NCBI GenBank assembly: GCA_017462915.1
Contig: JAFTQG010000044.1
Coordinates: forward strand, 48,699-112,698
Direction of reading: 5' to 3'
Source of the DNA: Prevotella sp.
GTDB taxonomy: Bacteria; Bacteroidota; Bacteroidia; Bacteroidales; Bacteroidaceae
DNA: 64,000 bases
Every line of letters starts with the position of its first letter. Within the stretch, counting starts at the first letter, position 1. Of this stretch, positions 9,050-17,546 are shown piece by piece. The notes under the pieces were generated by a model. The model was not told where the DNA came from and did no database searches. It worked only from the letters and a program-made list of their open reading frames with translations. Both the position numbers and the translations under genes were made by a program.

Positions 9050-9102
9050 CAATAGCTTGATGTCGTATATACGGCGAACGGCCAACACATGAAAGTTAGA
9101 TT

Positions 9103-10191
9103 ATGACATTGCATATTTTCAATCCTGAACACGACCTTGCCCTTGCGGCAAATTCTCCCTTTTGGACAGCGCCAAAGGCTGGTGCTCGTCTTCGTCATGA
9201 CCTCGGCTGGTTGCCGGTGTTATGGGCAAAGTCTGGAGATATCATCGTTGTCGGTGATGTATCCGCTTCATATTCAGATGTTTCTGCATTGGAAAAATGT
9301 CTTGGGCAGAAACGTGGGAATATGTGTTTCTGTACATTGAGTGACATATCAGTGAAGGTTCTCTCTGGCAAGATAGACCGTGTGGAGGCATGGGGATGGG
9401 ACTTGGCGGTTGTGAATCAGTTGCACAGGGCTGGCATTCCCCGTGAACTTATGCCTTCGGAGGCTTTGCTGGAGCGTCAGCGCGCCTTGTCTGACAGAGC
9501 CGTTTCGGCAAGGCTTCTTGAGCATCTTGTAAGTGAGCATGATGGTGTTTGCGGCGATGCCGTTGCTATATATAATATAAATAATGTGGACTGCCTTATG
9601 GAAAAGTGGGGCAGTGTCGTTCTGAAGTCTCCATGGAGCAGCAGTGGCAGAGGCGTAAGGACCTGGGGCGGGACATGCCCCAATACACGGCGCTGGATGG
9701 AAAAGGTCATCAGGTCTCAGGGGCACATTATGGCAGAGCGGTTTCTTGACAAGGTGGTGGACTTTGCCATGGAGTTTTATGCCGACAATGACGGTGCGGT
9801 AAGATACGAAGGGCTGTCGCTCTTTGCCACGTCCGGCGGTGCATATATTGGCAATATGCTTGCTTCTGAGGAGGAAAAGGTCAGCAGGTTGTCGGCGTAT
9901 GTCCCGGTAGGGCTGCTTTGTGATGTCCGCGAAAGCATCTGCCGATGGATGGAGGACACGCTTTCCGGATGTTATGTCGGTCCGTTCGGTGTCGATATGA
10001 TGATAGTCCGCCGGCAGGAATCTGGCGGTTTCCTTCTCGACCCGTGCGTGGAAATCAATCTTCGCCGCACCATGGGACATGTCGCCCTTAGTCTCTCGAC
10101 GGTCGAGTGTGTGCAGGGCATGGTGATGAAGGTGCTTTTTGATGACGGGAAATACCGTTTCCGTATTGGTCATGGGGATTGGAATATGTAG
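9103..10191 (+). CDS. ATP-grasp-like conserved protein, substrate unknown
   Basis: The 362-residue protein has no signal peptide. MTLHIFNPEHDLALAANSP opens it. VVLKSPWSSSGRGV (about 172-185) looks like the nucleotide-binding Lys and glycine/serine-rich loop of ATP-grasp ligases. DFAMEFYAD (about 221-229) and EINLRRTMGHVAL (about 315-327) look like the late acidic/asparagine Mg-binding strand. These positions fit an ATP-grasp fold, but I know no characterised member with this N-terminus. It is transcribed alone from a -7 box at 9042. Confidence 0.65.
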   Translation: MTLHIFNPEHDLALAANSPFWTAPKAGARLRHDLGWLPVLWAKSGDIIVVGDVSASYSDVSALEKCLGQKRGNMCFCTLSDISVKVLSGKIDRVEAWGWDLAVVNQLHRAGIPRELMPSEALLERQRALSDRAVSARLLEHLVSEHDGVCGDAVAIYNINNVDCLMEKWGSVVLKSPWSSSGRGVRTWGGTCPNTRRWMEKVIRSQGHIMAERFLDKVVDFAMEFYADNDGAVRYEGLSLFATSGGAYIGNMLASEEEKVSRLSAYVPVGLLCDVRESICRWMEDTLSGCYVGPFGVDMMIVRRQESGGFLLDPCVEINLRRTMGHVALSLSTVECVQGMVMKVLFDDGKYRFRIGHGDWNM

Positions 10192-10257
10192 AATCCTGTG
10201 TAGGGATGAGGGTGAAGACACTTTGAGAAAATAAGAAAACTCATGCGTTTTTTAGCT

Positions 10258-10293
10258 GTAAGGATTCGCGTAAAAAGTGCGAAGAGTCCTTAC
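10258..10293. other. Imperfect hairpin
   Basis: GTAAGGATTCGC faces GCGAAGAGTCCTTAC. It could be the terminator of the ATP-grasp-like gene, but no T run follows. Confidence 0.4.
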
Positions 10294-10390
10294 TGTCATG
10301 AAAATGCGTTATTTTGCTGGTTTTGCTATATTGTTGATAGCCAGTAGGTAACGGTCGATAGTGTGCGGGTGCTTTATTGAACGTGTGGCG

Positions 10391-10427
10391 AAAGGTGACC
10401 TTTTACATCGAAAAAGGTCACCTTTTA
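10391..10427. repeat. GGTGACC inverted repeat, copy 1
   Basis: AAAGGTGACCTTTT and AAAAGGTCACCTTTT face each other around a short spacer. Related motifs recur at 36506-36580 and 55791-55864, always between genes. Confidence 0.6.
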
Positions 10428-10461
10428 TATGACAGAAGGTTATCATTTGTCTCCCGAATCG

Positions 10462-10485
10462 GCATGTTTTGCTGCCAAAACATGC
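10462..10485 (+). terminator. Perfect hairpin followed by T run
   Basis: GCATGTTTTG and CAAAACATGC form a 10-bp stem with tetraloop CTGC, then TGTTTTTC. It lies 271 bp past the ATP-grasp-like gene, so which gene it serves is uncertain. Confidence 0.6.
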
Positions 10486-10621
10486 TGTTTTTCTATTGAA
10501 AACCGTATAAATATGCTTTGCAGAGTGGTGTGAATTGCCATTTGTACTCTCGGTTTCCCGATTATGATAAACAGCGCATGAGAAAACTCATGTAAATCAT
10601 TTGAATTTTTCATGTCCGGAT

Positions 10622-10652
10622 TTTGATAATTCAGCAAAATCATGTATTTTTG
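10622..10652 (+). promoter_or_regulatory. Promoter of the cyclophilin gene
   Basis: TTTG ending at 10625 and TATTTTTG at 10645-10652 are spaced by 19 bp. The predicted leader is about 110 nt. Confidence 0.65.
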
Positions 10653-10768
10653 CAACGTATATGGAAATATGGAAGTTGTGGCAGGTGTTTGGCACACTAT
10701 GATGTCGGGTGAGACACGCATCTGCTTCTGTATGAAAATCATTATATTATGTAATATCAAATAAAATC

Positions 10769-11503
10769 GTGATGAAAAATTTTGATTATATAGCCTCTCG
10801 GCTTCGTGCCATGCAGGCAATCGTTGCCTCCATGGTGGTCTTCATGGCATTCTCTGTCTCTGTTTCAGCCCAGAATGGTGATGACGGCAGGACACAGATA
10901 ATGATAGAGACAACAATGGGAAACATCAAGGTCGTACTGTATGACGAGACACCGCTTCACAGTAACAATTTCAAGTCGCTTGTGAACCGTGGATTCTACG
11001 ACGGCGTGCTGTTTCATAGAGTCATAAACAAGTTCATGATTCAGGCAGGAGACTCCACAAGCCGCTCTGCCAGTCCAGGAGAACTACTCGGCGATGCGAC
11101 GGAACCTTATACGATTCCTGCGGAAATCCGTTATCCCGAAATCCTGCATAAACGCGGAGCACTGTGTATGGCGCGTGAAGGAGACAATGTCAATCCGCAG
11201 AGAGTTTCTTCAGCGTATCAGTTCTATATCGTGTATGGAACGCGCTTTGACGACAACATGCTTGACCGTGTGCAGGCACGTCTTGACGCGACAACGGGAG
11301 GGAGCGTCGTACTCAGTCCCGAGGTCAGGGACGTTTACAAGCGTATTGGCGGAACGCCACATCTTGACGGCCAGTATACCGTTTTCGGAGAGGTCGTCGA
11401 GGGAATCGATATCGTGAGGAATATACAATGGATTGACACAGATGCCAATGACCGTCCGCTGACTGATGTCCGCATCATCAAGGCGTATGAGGTTACGCGA
11501 TAA
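10769..11503 (+). CDS. Exported cyclophilin-type peptidyl-prolyl isomerase
   Basis: Cyclophilins catalyse cis-trans isomerisation of X-Pro bonds; this one probably acts on exported proteins. In the 244-residue product, residues 1-34 contain a hydrophobic signal segment ending VSVSAQ. The cyclophilin core begins IMIETTMGNIKVVLYDE. VLFHRVINKFMIQAGD holds the catalytic-loop F-H-R and Q of the family, and YTVFGEVVEGIDIVRNI is the usual C-terminal signature. A second ATG immediately follows the first, so the start may be 3 bp downstream. A region of about 30 residues (QARLDATTGGSVVLSPEVRD) is inserted relative to minimal bacterial cyclophilins, as in other Bacteroidales forms. Confidence 0.9.
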   Translation: MMKNFDYIASRLRAMQAIVASMVVFMAFSVSVSAQNGDDGRTQIMIETTMGNIKVVLYDETPLHSNNFKSLVNRGFYDGVLFHRVINKFMIQAGDSTSRSASPGELLGDATEPYTIPAEIRYPEILHKRGALCMAREGDNVNPQRVSSAYQFYIVYGTRFDDNMLDRVQARLDATTGGSVVLSPEVRDVYKRIGGTPHLDGQYTVFGEVVEGIDIVRNIQWIDTDANDRPLTDVRIIKAYEVTR

Positions 11504-11801
11504 ATCATAGTTTATCATGTTTGCCGTTTGCCGTTGTGGGCCATGGACGTCTGTTTTCATGCTTGGGATTTCATCGCCGCGTCAGCGTGCAGAGACTGTG
11601 AATCTGTGATTTGTGAAATAAGAAGAGAGGATAATCGTGGATATTTTGCCTCTATGACGGGCACATGAAAATGATTAATGTTAAAAAAAAATAAATAGGA
11701 GTTCTGGCGATAATAGATGCTTGGCGTTCTCGTAAAAAATATGTAATTTTGCACTCTGTTTGGAATAAGTATCAATTAGAAACGCAAAAATTAAGATAGA
11801 A
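11504..11801. other. Gap between cyclophilin and rpmB
   Basis: Apart from the rpmB -7 box at 11744-11751, I see no gene, strong hairpin or repeat in this 298-bp AT-rich stretch. Confidence 0.5.
11721..11751 (+). promoter_or_regulatory. Promoter of the L28-L33-DUF4295 operon
   Basis: TTG at 11721-11723 and TAATTTTG at 11744-11751, spacing 20 bp. The leader to the rpmB ATG is about 44 nt. Confidence 0.6.
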
Positions 11802-12065
11802 ATGTCTAAGATTTGTATGATTACGGGAAAGAAAGCCATGGTCGGCAATAACGTTTCCCACTCAAAGCATCGCACAAAGCGTAGCTTTGATGTGAACCTC
11901 TTCAGCAAGAAGTTCTACTATGTAGAAGAGCAGTGCTGGATTTCACTTAAGGTTAGTGCAGCTGGTCTGCGTCTGATCAACAAGATCGGTCTCGATGCGG
12001 CTCTCAAGAAGGCCGTTGCAAACGGTTATGTTGATTGGAAGGACATTAAAGTTATAGGAGAATAA
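11802..12065 (+). CDS. rpmB: 50S ribosomal protein L28
   Basis: The protein is 87 residues, basic, and of normal length. [27 protein letters not shown] is the classical L28 N-terminus (C-x-x-x-G-K-x-x-x-x-G-N-x-V-S-H). It is first gene of a three-gene ribosomal operon, ending 5 bp before rpmG. Confidence 0.97.
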   Translation: MSKICMITGKKAMVGNNVSHSKHRTKRSFDVNLFSKKFYYVEEQCWISLKVSAAGLRLINKIGLDAALKKAVANGYVDWKDIKVIGE

Positions 12066-12070
12066 TCAAT

Positions 12071-12259
12071 ATGGCAAAGAAAGCTAAAGGCAACAGAGTG
12101 CAGGTTATCCTCGAGTGCACTGAGATGAAGGAAAGTGGTCTTCCTGGAACAAGCCGTTACGTAACGGTGAAGAACCACAAGAACACTCCTGAGCGTATGG
12201 AGCTCAAGAAGTATAATCCAATCCTGAAGCGCATGACTGTGCATAAGGAAATTAAATAA
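12071..12259 (+). CDS. rpmG: 50S ribosomal protein L33
   Basis: The protein is 62 residues. [29 protein letters not shown] and [12 protein letters not shown] are the conserved L33 blocks. The zinc-binding cysteine pairs of C+ forms are missing (one Cys only), so this is a C- type L33 that does not need zinc. Confidence 0.96.
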   Translation: MAKKAKGNRVQVILECTEMKESGLPGTSRYVTVKNHKNTPERMELKKYNPILKRMTVHKEIK

Positions 12260-12279
12260 TCCATTAAACCTATTAGACA

Positions 12280-12435
12280 ATGGCAAAGAAAGCGGTCGCA
12301 ACCCTCCACGAAGGCAAGCAGGATGGTCGCGCTTATACTAAGGTTATTAAGATGGTGAAAAGTCCTAAGACCGGTGCTTATGTTTTCGATGAGCAGATGG
12401 TCAAGAACGAGGACGTAAAGGATTTCTTTAAATAG
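12280..12435 (+). CDS. DUF4295 family small basic protein
   Basis: A 51-codon gene runs from ATG at 12280 to TAG at 12435. The product starts MAKKAVATLHEGKQ and ends VKDFFK. It is lysine-rich and follows L33 by 20 bp, the conserved place of DUF4295 in Bacteroidota L28-L33 operons. Its function is unknown; size, charge and context suggest a ribosome-associated protein. A strong terminator follows, so it is the last gene of the operon. Confidence 0.9.
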   Translation: MAKKAVATLHEGKQDGRAYTKVIKMVKSPKTGAYVFDEQMVKNEDVKDFFK

Positions 12436-12475
12436 ACAAGACTTCTTTCACCGTAATTTCGAAAAGATACTTTTG

Positions 12476-12519
12476 TCCGCACAAAGTTCTGCAACGCAGA
12501 GCGTTGTGCGGATTTTTTT
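12476..12519 (+). terminator. Rho-independent terminator of the L28 operon
   Basis: TCCGCACAA (12476-12484) pairs with TTGTGCGGA (12504-12512), with an inner stem TCTGC/GCAGA, and is followed directly by seven T. Confidence 0.92.
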
Positions 12520-12533
12520 AATAAGACTACCGA

Positions 12534-13460
12534 TTGAATAAGTTCAAAGGACACATAGCGCTCATTGGAGCGAATATCATTTGGGGACTATATGCTCCTC
12601 TATGCAAGGACCTGCTTAATGCACAGATTATCCCGCCGATGGTTCTTGCCGGAATAAAGACAGCCGGAGCGGCTTTGCTGTTCTGGGTTTTGTGGGCGGT
12701 GTTCAAGCTGGTATATCCTTCCCATGCCATATCTACAGAACGGATAGAGCGGGAAGATTATCCGAAGATAGTCCTTTCGTCGATGATGATTATCGCTGCC
12801 AATCAGATATTCATCACCTTAGGATTGCAGTATGCCAGCCCTGTAGACGGCACGGTATTGTGTGGAATAACACCATTCTTCACTCTGATTCTCGGAGCTG
12901 TATTCATGAAGCAGAGAGCCGGATGGATAAAAGGCGTCGGTGCCGCACTCGGATTTTCCGGCATGTTGCTGTTCCTGTTCGGCAGCGAGGTCAATACGGA
13001 GATGCACGTAAGCAATCCTTTGCTCGGCGATACTCTGTTCGTCTTGAGTCAGGTCTGCGGAGCGGTCTATCTGGTGTTCTCCGGCAATATCTTGGGAAAG
13101 TATTCACCTTTCACACTGATGAAGTGGATGTTTCTCATTTCTGCCATAAGCATGATACCGTTATATGTCCCTGAACTGCTGATGCTTGACTTTGCATGGC
13201 TGTATGCTGAAATGTCTGCCGCGATGTGGATAGAGCTGGGGTATATCATCGTCTTCGCCACATTCCTTGCCTTCCTGCTCCTTCCGGTAGGACAGAAGCA
13301 TGTGTCGCCGACAACAGTAGCCATGTACAACTATCTGCAACCTGTCGTCACGGCAATATATGCCGTGATGTTCGGGCTGGCGCAGTTGAACATGCATACA
13401 ATAATAGCCACGGCGCTGATATTCATCGGCGTGTGGATAGTAAACAGAGAAAAACAATAA
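12534..13460 (+). CDS. EamA/DMT-family transporter
   Basis: This 308-residue inner-membrane protein has about ten hydrophobic helices arranged as two EamA repeats. The first is IALIGANIIWGLYAPLCKDLL and on; the second starts near LLGDTLFVLSQVCGAVYLVFSG. The family exports or imports small metabolites by a drug/metabolite-transporter fold; the substrate cannot be told from sequence. The frame starts at a TTG (12534). The next in-frame ATG is about 35 codons downstream and would remove the first helix, so TTG is preferred. It is followed after 12 bp by ftsY. Confidence 0.88.
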   Translation: MNKFKGHIALIGANIIWGLYAPLCKDLLNAQIIPPMVLAGIKTAGAALLFWVLWAVFKLVYPSHAISTERIEREDYPKIVLSSMMIIAANQIFITLGLQYASPVDGTVLCGITPFFTLILGAVFMKQRAGWIKGVGAALGFSGMLLFLFGSEVNTEMHVSNPLLGDTLFVLSQVCGAVYLVFSGNILGKYSPFTLMKWMFLISAISMIPLYVPELLMLDFAWLYAEMSAAMWIELGYIIVFATFLAFLLLPVGQKHVSPTTVAMYNYLQPVVTAIYAVMFGLAQLNMHTIIATALIFIGVWIVNREKQ

Positions 13461-13472
13461 AAATCACTACCC

Positions 13473-14423
13473 ATGGGAATATTCAGTATTTTCAAGAAGA
13501 AAGAGACACTTGACAAGGGACTTGAGAAGACAAAGACCAGTGTGTTTGAGAAAATCAGCCGTGCTATTGCCGGCAAGACCACTGTCGATGACGATGTGCT
13601 TGACGAACTTGAGGAGGTGCTCATAACATCGGATGTCGGAGTCGACACGACGCTTGAAATCATAGACCGTATACAGCAGCGTGTCGCCCGTGACAAGTAT
13701 GTCTCGACCTCAGAGCTGAACGAGATTCTCCGCGAAGAGATTGCCGCACTGTTGGAGGAGAACAATACCGGCGACCTTGACGATTGGGATCTTCCTTCCG
13801 ACCATAGGCCTTATGTCATTCTCGTGGTCGGAGTGAATGGGGTAGGCAAGACGACGACAATCGGCAAGCTGGCATACCAGTTCAAGCAGGCAGGAAAGAA
13901 GGTTTATCTTGGAGCGGCAGATACATTCCGTGCCGCTGCTGTGGAGCAGATAGCCATTTGGGGTGAGCGTGTCGGCGTTCCTGTCATCAAGCAGCAGATG
14001 GGCAGCGACCCTGCATCGGTGGCATTCGACACCCTTTCTTCCGCCAAGGCGAACAATGCCGATGTGGTGATAATAGACACAGCTGGGCGTCTCCATAACA
14101 AGGTGGGGCTGATGAACGAGCTTAAGAAAATCAAGGACGTCATGAAGAAGGTCCTTCCTGAAGCTCCGGATGAGGTCATGCTCGTCCTTGACGGCTCTAC
14201 TGGACAGAATGCCTTTGAGCAGGCAAAGCAGTTTGCTGCCGTTACGGAGGTCTCTTCGCTTGCCATCACCAAACTTGACGGTACGGCAAAGGGCGGAGTG
14301 GTTATCGGAATCTCCGACCAGTTGAAAGTTCCTGTGAAATATATAGGACTTGGCGAGAATATGGAAGACCTCCAGCTGTTCAACCGCAGGAACTTTGTCG
14401 ACTCTCTGTTCGGCAAGAAATAA
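13473..14423 (+). CDS. ftsY: Signal recognition particle receptor FtsY
   Basis: FtsY is the membrane-associated GTPase that docks Ffh-bound ribosomes at SecYEG. The 316-residue form is the compact N-G type without the long acidic A domain. The N domain is at about residues 8-95. The P-loop GVNGVGKTTTIGKLA is near 122-136, DTFRAAAVEQ near 150-159, DTAGR near 204-208, and TKLDGTAKGG near 267-276 gives guanine specificity. Its partner ffh is at 56972-58321. It is probably co-transcribed with the upstream transporter. Confidence 0.97.
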   Translation: MGIFSIFKKKETLDKGLEKTKTSVFEKISRAIAGKTTVDDDVLDELEEVLITSDVGVDTTLEIIDRIQQRVARDKYVSTSELNEILREEIAALLEENNTGDLDDWDLPSDHRPYVILVVGVNGVGKTTTIGKLAYQFKQAGKKVYLGAADTFRAAAVEQIAIWGERVGVPVIKQQMGSDPASVAFDTLSSAKANNADVVIIDTAGRLHNKVGLMNELKKIKDVMKKVLPEAPDEVMLVLDGSTGQNAFEQAKQFAAVTEVSSLAITKLDGTAKGGVVIGISDQLKVPVKYIGLGENMEDLQLFNRRNFVDSLFGKK

Positions 14424-14497
14424 GAAACAGGGGATTGTGATTTTGGCAGGGGAAGATGTATTTTTCTTGATTTACTCCCTGAAACTGTTATACGGAT

Positions 14498-15802
14498 ATG
14501 ATAAAAGGTAGAATTGACATAATCACTATGGGATGTTCGAAGAATCTTGTTGACAGCGAGTCTTTGATGCGTCTGTTGGGGAAGAAAGGGTATGATGTAC
14601 ATCACGACTCTGACAATCCCCAAGGTGAATATGTTGTAGTGAATACTTGTGGATTCATCGGAGACGCAAAGGAAGAGAGCATCAACGCCATACTGGAGCT
14701 TGCAGAGGCGAAGGCTGAAGGAGTGATAGGAAAACTCGTTGTCATGGGATGTCTCTCTGAACGGTATCTTGCTGATTTAGAGGAGTCGATACCGGAAGTG
14801 GACAAGTATTACGGGAAGTTCGATTTCAAGGATTTTGCAGAGTCATTACCAGAAAATGAAAACATGTCCGGCAGTGTGAAGGCACGGCTCACCACAACTC
14901 CCAAGCACTATGCATACTTAAAAATCAGCGAGGGGTGTGACCGCCGTTGTGCCTACTGTGCAATACCTCTTATTACAGGCAGACACAAGAGCCGCCCTAT
15001 GGAGGAGATACTTGATGAAGTCCGTCTCCTTGTAGCTAATGGTGTACGTGAGTTCAATGTCATCGCCCAGGAACTGACATACTACGGCATAGACCTGTAC
15101 GGCGAGCGTCGCATAGCGCAGCTGGTAGAAGCCATAGCACACGAGAAAGGAGTGCGGTGGATACGTCTCCACTATGCATATCCTAACCAGTTCCCAATGG
15201 AATTGCTTGAAGTGATGCGCAACAACAGTAATGTATGCAAGTATCTTGACATAGCCTTGCAGCATATCTCAGACAATATGCTCGAGCGTATGCATCGCCA
15301 CACGACGAAGGAAGAGACCATGCAGCTCATTGCGCGGCTCAGGGATGCTGTCCCCGGGATACACCTGCGCACGACACTTATGGTAGGTTTTCCAGGAGAG
15401 ACGGAAGAGGATTTCCGCGAACTTGTAGAGTTTGTAAAGTGGGCTCGCTTTGAATGTATGGGTGCATTCGCCTATTCGGAGGAGGACGGCACATACAGCG
15501 CTGCACATTACAAGGACGAGATACCGGCAGAGACCAAGCAGATGCGTCTGGACAAGCTCATGCGCATACAGCAGAACATATCGGCAGAACTGCAGGCGGA
15601 GCAGATAGGGAAGACCTTGACGGTCGTCGTTGACAGGAAAGAGGGTGATTATTACGTCTGCCGCTCGGAGTTCAGTTCTCCGGAGGTTGACCCCGAAATC
15701 CTCGTCCCTGCCGGTGACAAGACACTCCGTAAAGGATGTTTCTATGATGTGAAGATTACAGCGGCAGAAGAGTTTGACCTCTATGCCACAATAATCAGAT
15801 AG
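14498..15802 (+). CDS. rimO: Ribosomal protein S12 methylthiotransferase RimO
   Basis: RimO is a radical-SAM enzyme that adds a methylthio group to a conserved aspartate of ribosomal protein S12. The 434-residue protein has the N-terminal UPF0004 domain with its cluster cysteines (MGCSKNLVDSE, VNTCGFIGDAKEES, VMGCLSERY). The radical-SAM motif SEGCDRRCAYCAIP lies near residues 145-158, and a TRAM domain is C-terminal. MGCSKN and GCDRRCAYC favour RimO over MiaB. It lies 74 bp after ftsY. Confidence 0.95.
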   Translation: MIKGRIDIITMGCSKNLVDSESLMRLLGKKGYDVHHDSDNPQGEYVVVNTCGFIGDAKEESINAILELAEAKAEGVIGKLVVMGCLSERYLADLEESIPEVDKYYGKFDFKDFAESLPENENMSGSVKARLTTTPKHYAYLKISEGCDRRCAYCAIPLITGRHKSRPMEEILDEVRLLVANGVREFNVIAQELTYYGIDLYGERRIAQLVEAIAHEKGVRWIRLHYAYPNQFPMELLEVMRNNSNVCKYLDIALQHISDNMLERMHRHTTKEETMQLIARLRDAVPGIHLRTTLMVGFPGETEEDFRELVEFVKWARFECMGAFAYSEEDGTYSAAHYKDEIPAETKQMRLDKLMRIQQNISAELQAEQIGKTLTVVVDRKEGDYYVCRSEFSSPEVDPEILVPAGDKTLRKGCFYDVKITAAEEFDLYATIIR

Positions 15803-15832
15803 TTTTCTTCACCACAATAAAATATACAGACA

Positions 15833-16120
15833 GTGAATAACAAGGAATTTATAGCTACTTTGGCAAAGAATACAGGCGTTGGCAAGGAAAAGACGCAGAC
15901 CTTGGTCAATGCTGTAATAGCTGCCATGTCTTCCGCTTTTGACGAGGGAGACAATGTCACTGTTGCCAATTTCGGTACGTTTGAACCCAAGAAGCGTATG
16001 GAACGTATCATAGTCAACCCGTCATCGGGACAGCGTATGCTTGTCCCGCCGAAGATAGTGCTTAATTTCAAGCCTGCAGCAAATGTCAAGGACAATATGA
16101 AGAAAGGAGGCGCGGAATGA
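15833..16120 (+). CDS. HU-family DNA-binding protein
   Basis: The protein has 95 residues with a GTG start (15833), 30 bp after rimO. NKEFIATLAKNTGVGKEKTQTLVNAVIAAM is the HU dimerisation helix pair. VTVANFGTFEPKKRMERIIVNPSSGQRMLVPP is the DNA-gripping beta-arm, including the conserved Pro at the arm tip, so it should bend or bind DNA as a dimer. The stop overlaps the ATG of the next gene by 4 bp (ATGA), so the two products are coupled and may work as a pair. Confidence 0.93.
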   Translation: MNNKEFIATLAKNTGVGKEKTQTLVNAVIAAMSSAFDEGDNVTVANFGTFEPKKRMERIIVNPSSGQRMLVPPKIVLNFKPAANVKDNMKKGGAE

Positions 16121-17298
16121 GTACCATGAAGGATCTTGCCCGTATTGTTGCTGAGAAACAAGGCATCACGCGTGCCGAGTCGGAGCAGTTCGTGGCAGCG
16201 ATGTTTGAGCTTCTGAAGTCTACCCTCAATACCGATGACCAGGTGAAAGTCAAAGGCTTGGGGACATTCAAGATACAGACCGTGAAGTCGCGCAGCAGTA
16301 TCAATGTGAATACAGGCGAAAGGGTTGTCATCGATTCCCATGACAGGATAGCGTTCACGCCAGACAAGGCGATGGCCGAGTCTGTCAACAAGCCATTCGG
16401 CCACTTCGAGACCGTAGTGCTGAACGACGGTGTCGTCTTTGATGATATGGAGGATGCACCTGATGCTGTAGATAACACTGGCGTCCAGCCAGTAGAAGAT
16501 CCTGTGCAGGAAGAAACCGTTGCGGTAACCGAACCGCAGCCTGTGAAGCCTGATGAGGAGGTGGAGCAGGAAGCCGTTCAGATACATGCACCATTGGAAA
16601 CCGCTTACACTGCACATGAGCAATCAGAGGATGCGCCTGTGGCAGATATTATAGACGAACAAGTGGAAGAGACTTCTGCTGTGCAGGAGCCGCAATCGCT
16701 GGAGACAGTTCCCGCCATACAGGTACCGCAGGAGGACGCAGGCGTGCAGGAAGAGCTCTACCGTGAAGAAGATGAAGACATGGCGGAAGAGAAGGGTAAG
16801 GGCAATAGGGTGATGTACCTCTTGTTTGGCGTTTTCCTTGTAGTCTTCTTTGTAGCCGGATTCTTTACGGGGCGTATGACAATGGATAATACTGTGAAGA
16901 CAGAAGCTTCTGTAAAGAAAGTTGTAAGGAAAAAAGTCGTGAAGGTCGTCCCGAAGCCTGTCGTTGCAAAAGACGTTGACACAGTCAAGACCGAACGTCT
17001 GGAAACGAAGATAGCAGAGCAACAGCATGTAAAACAGCCTGCCAAGGATAAGGAAGAATCTTCTGCCACGACGTATGACTCCGACCCAAGGATACGTACT
17101 GGCGCATACCGCATAACTGGTATAGACAGGACTGTAACTGTATCCAAGGGGCAAACGCTGGAAGGCATATCGAAGACATATCTCGGTCCGGGAATGGAGT
17201 GTTATGTTGAGGCGGTAAACGGTGGCATAAAGGACGTTAAGGAAGGACAGAAGATAAAGATTCCAGCCCTTAAAGTCAAGAAAAAGAAGGCGATGTGA
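16117..17298 (+). CDS. HU domain - transmembrane helix - LysM fusion protein
   Basis: This 393-residue protein has four parts. Residues 1-95 form an HU domain (MKDLARIVAEKQGITRAESEQ; VKGLGTFKIQTVKSRSSINVNTGERV). Residues 105-228 are an acidic, Glu/Pro/Val-rich linker. Residues 232-251 form one hydrophobic helix. Residues about 339-383 form a LysM domain (TVSKGQTLEGISKTYLG...VNGG...VKEGQKIKIP). With the HU part in the cytoplasm, the LysM would face peptidoglycan in the periplasm, a possible nucleoid-to-wall link. A basic run just after the helix (267-280) weakens the positive-inside argument for that orientation. It is translationally coupled to the preceding HU gene. Confidence 0.88.
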   Translation: MSTMKDLARIVAEKQGITRAESEQFVAAMFELLKSTLNTDDQVKVKGLGTFKIQTVKSRSSINVNTGERVVIDSHDRIAFTPDKAMAESVNKPFGHFETVVLNDGVVFDDMEDAPDAVDNTGVQPVEDPVQEETVAVTEPQPVKPDEEVEQEAVQIHAPLETAYTAHEQSEDAPVADIIDEQVEETSAVQEPQSLETVPAIQVPQEDAGVQEELYREEDEDMAEEKGKGNRVMYLLFGVFLVVFFVAGFFTGRMTMDNTVKTEASVKKVVRKKVVKVVPKPVVAKDVDTVKTERLETKIAEQQHVKQPAKDKEESSATTYDSDPRIRTGAYRITGIDRTVTVSKGQTLEGISKTYLGPGMECYVEAVNGGIKDVKEGQKIKIPALKVKKKKAM

Positions 17299-17370
17299 TA
17301 GTTCCTTCTCTATTGCTCCTTATTATGCCGAGGGGTGTAATGTATATCCCTCTCTATGCGTTATATCAAT

Positions 17371-17420
17371 GACAGCCGCCTGACCGTAAATTATTATTGG
17401 GCAATGGTCAGGCGGCTGTC
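17371..17420 (+). terminator. Terminator after the HU-LysM gene
   Basis: GACAGCCGCCTGACC and GGTCAGGCGGCTGTC form a perfect 15-bp stem around a 20-nt AT-rich loop, followed by ATTTGTTGTCTTT. Confidence 0.75.
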
Positions 17421-17499
17421 ATTTGTTGTCTTTATTCAATAAAAATGTTATTGTTTTAAAAAAGTAACAGGAGAGGGAAAATATTTCATTATTTTTTAT

Positions 17500-17507
17500 T
17501 ACCTTTG
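17500..17507 (+). promoter_or_regulatory. -7 box of the PurF-like gene
   Basis: TACCTTTG, about 40 bp before the ATG at 17547. Confidence 0.65.
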
Positions 17508-17546
17508 CAGAAATTAAGGATAATAACAATTATTTTTCTCTAAACA

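Larger units (their letters stand above)
10192..10768. other. 577-bp gene-free interval with hairpins and a promoter
   Basis: The interval holds a hairpin (10258-10293), a GGTGACC inverted repeat (10391-10427), a terminator-like hairpin (10462-10485) and a consensus promoter (10622-10652). A 125-codon minus-strand frame at 10443-10820 has none of the marks of a gene. Confidence 0.6.

Noticed and set aside
10443-10820. 125-codon minus-strand frame in the cyclophilin upstream gap
   Set aside because: It overlaps the consensus cyclophilin promoter, a terminator-like hairpin and the first codons of the cyclophilin gene, and its sequence has no domain-like pattern.
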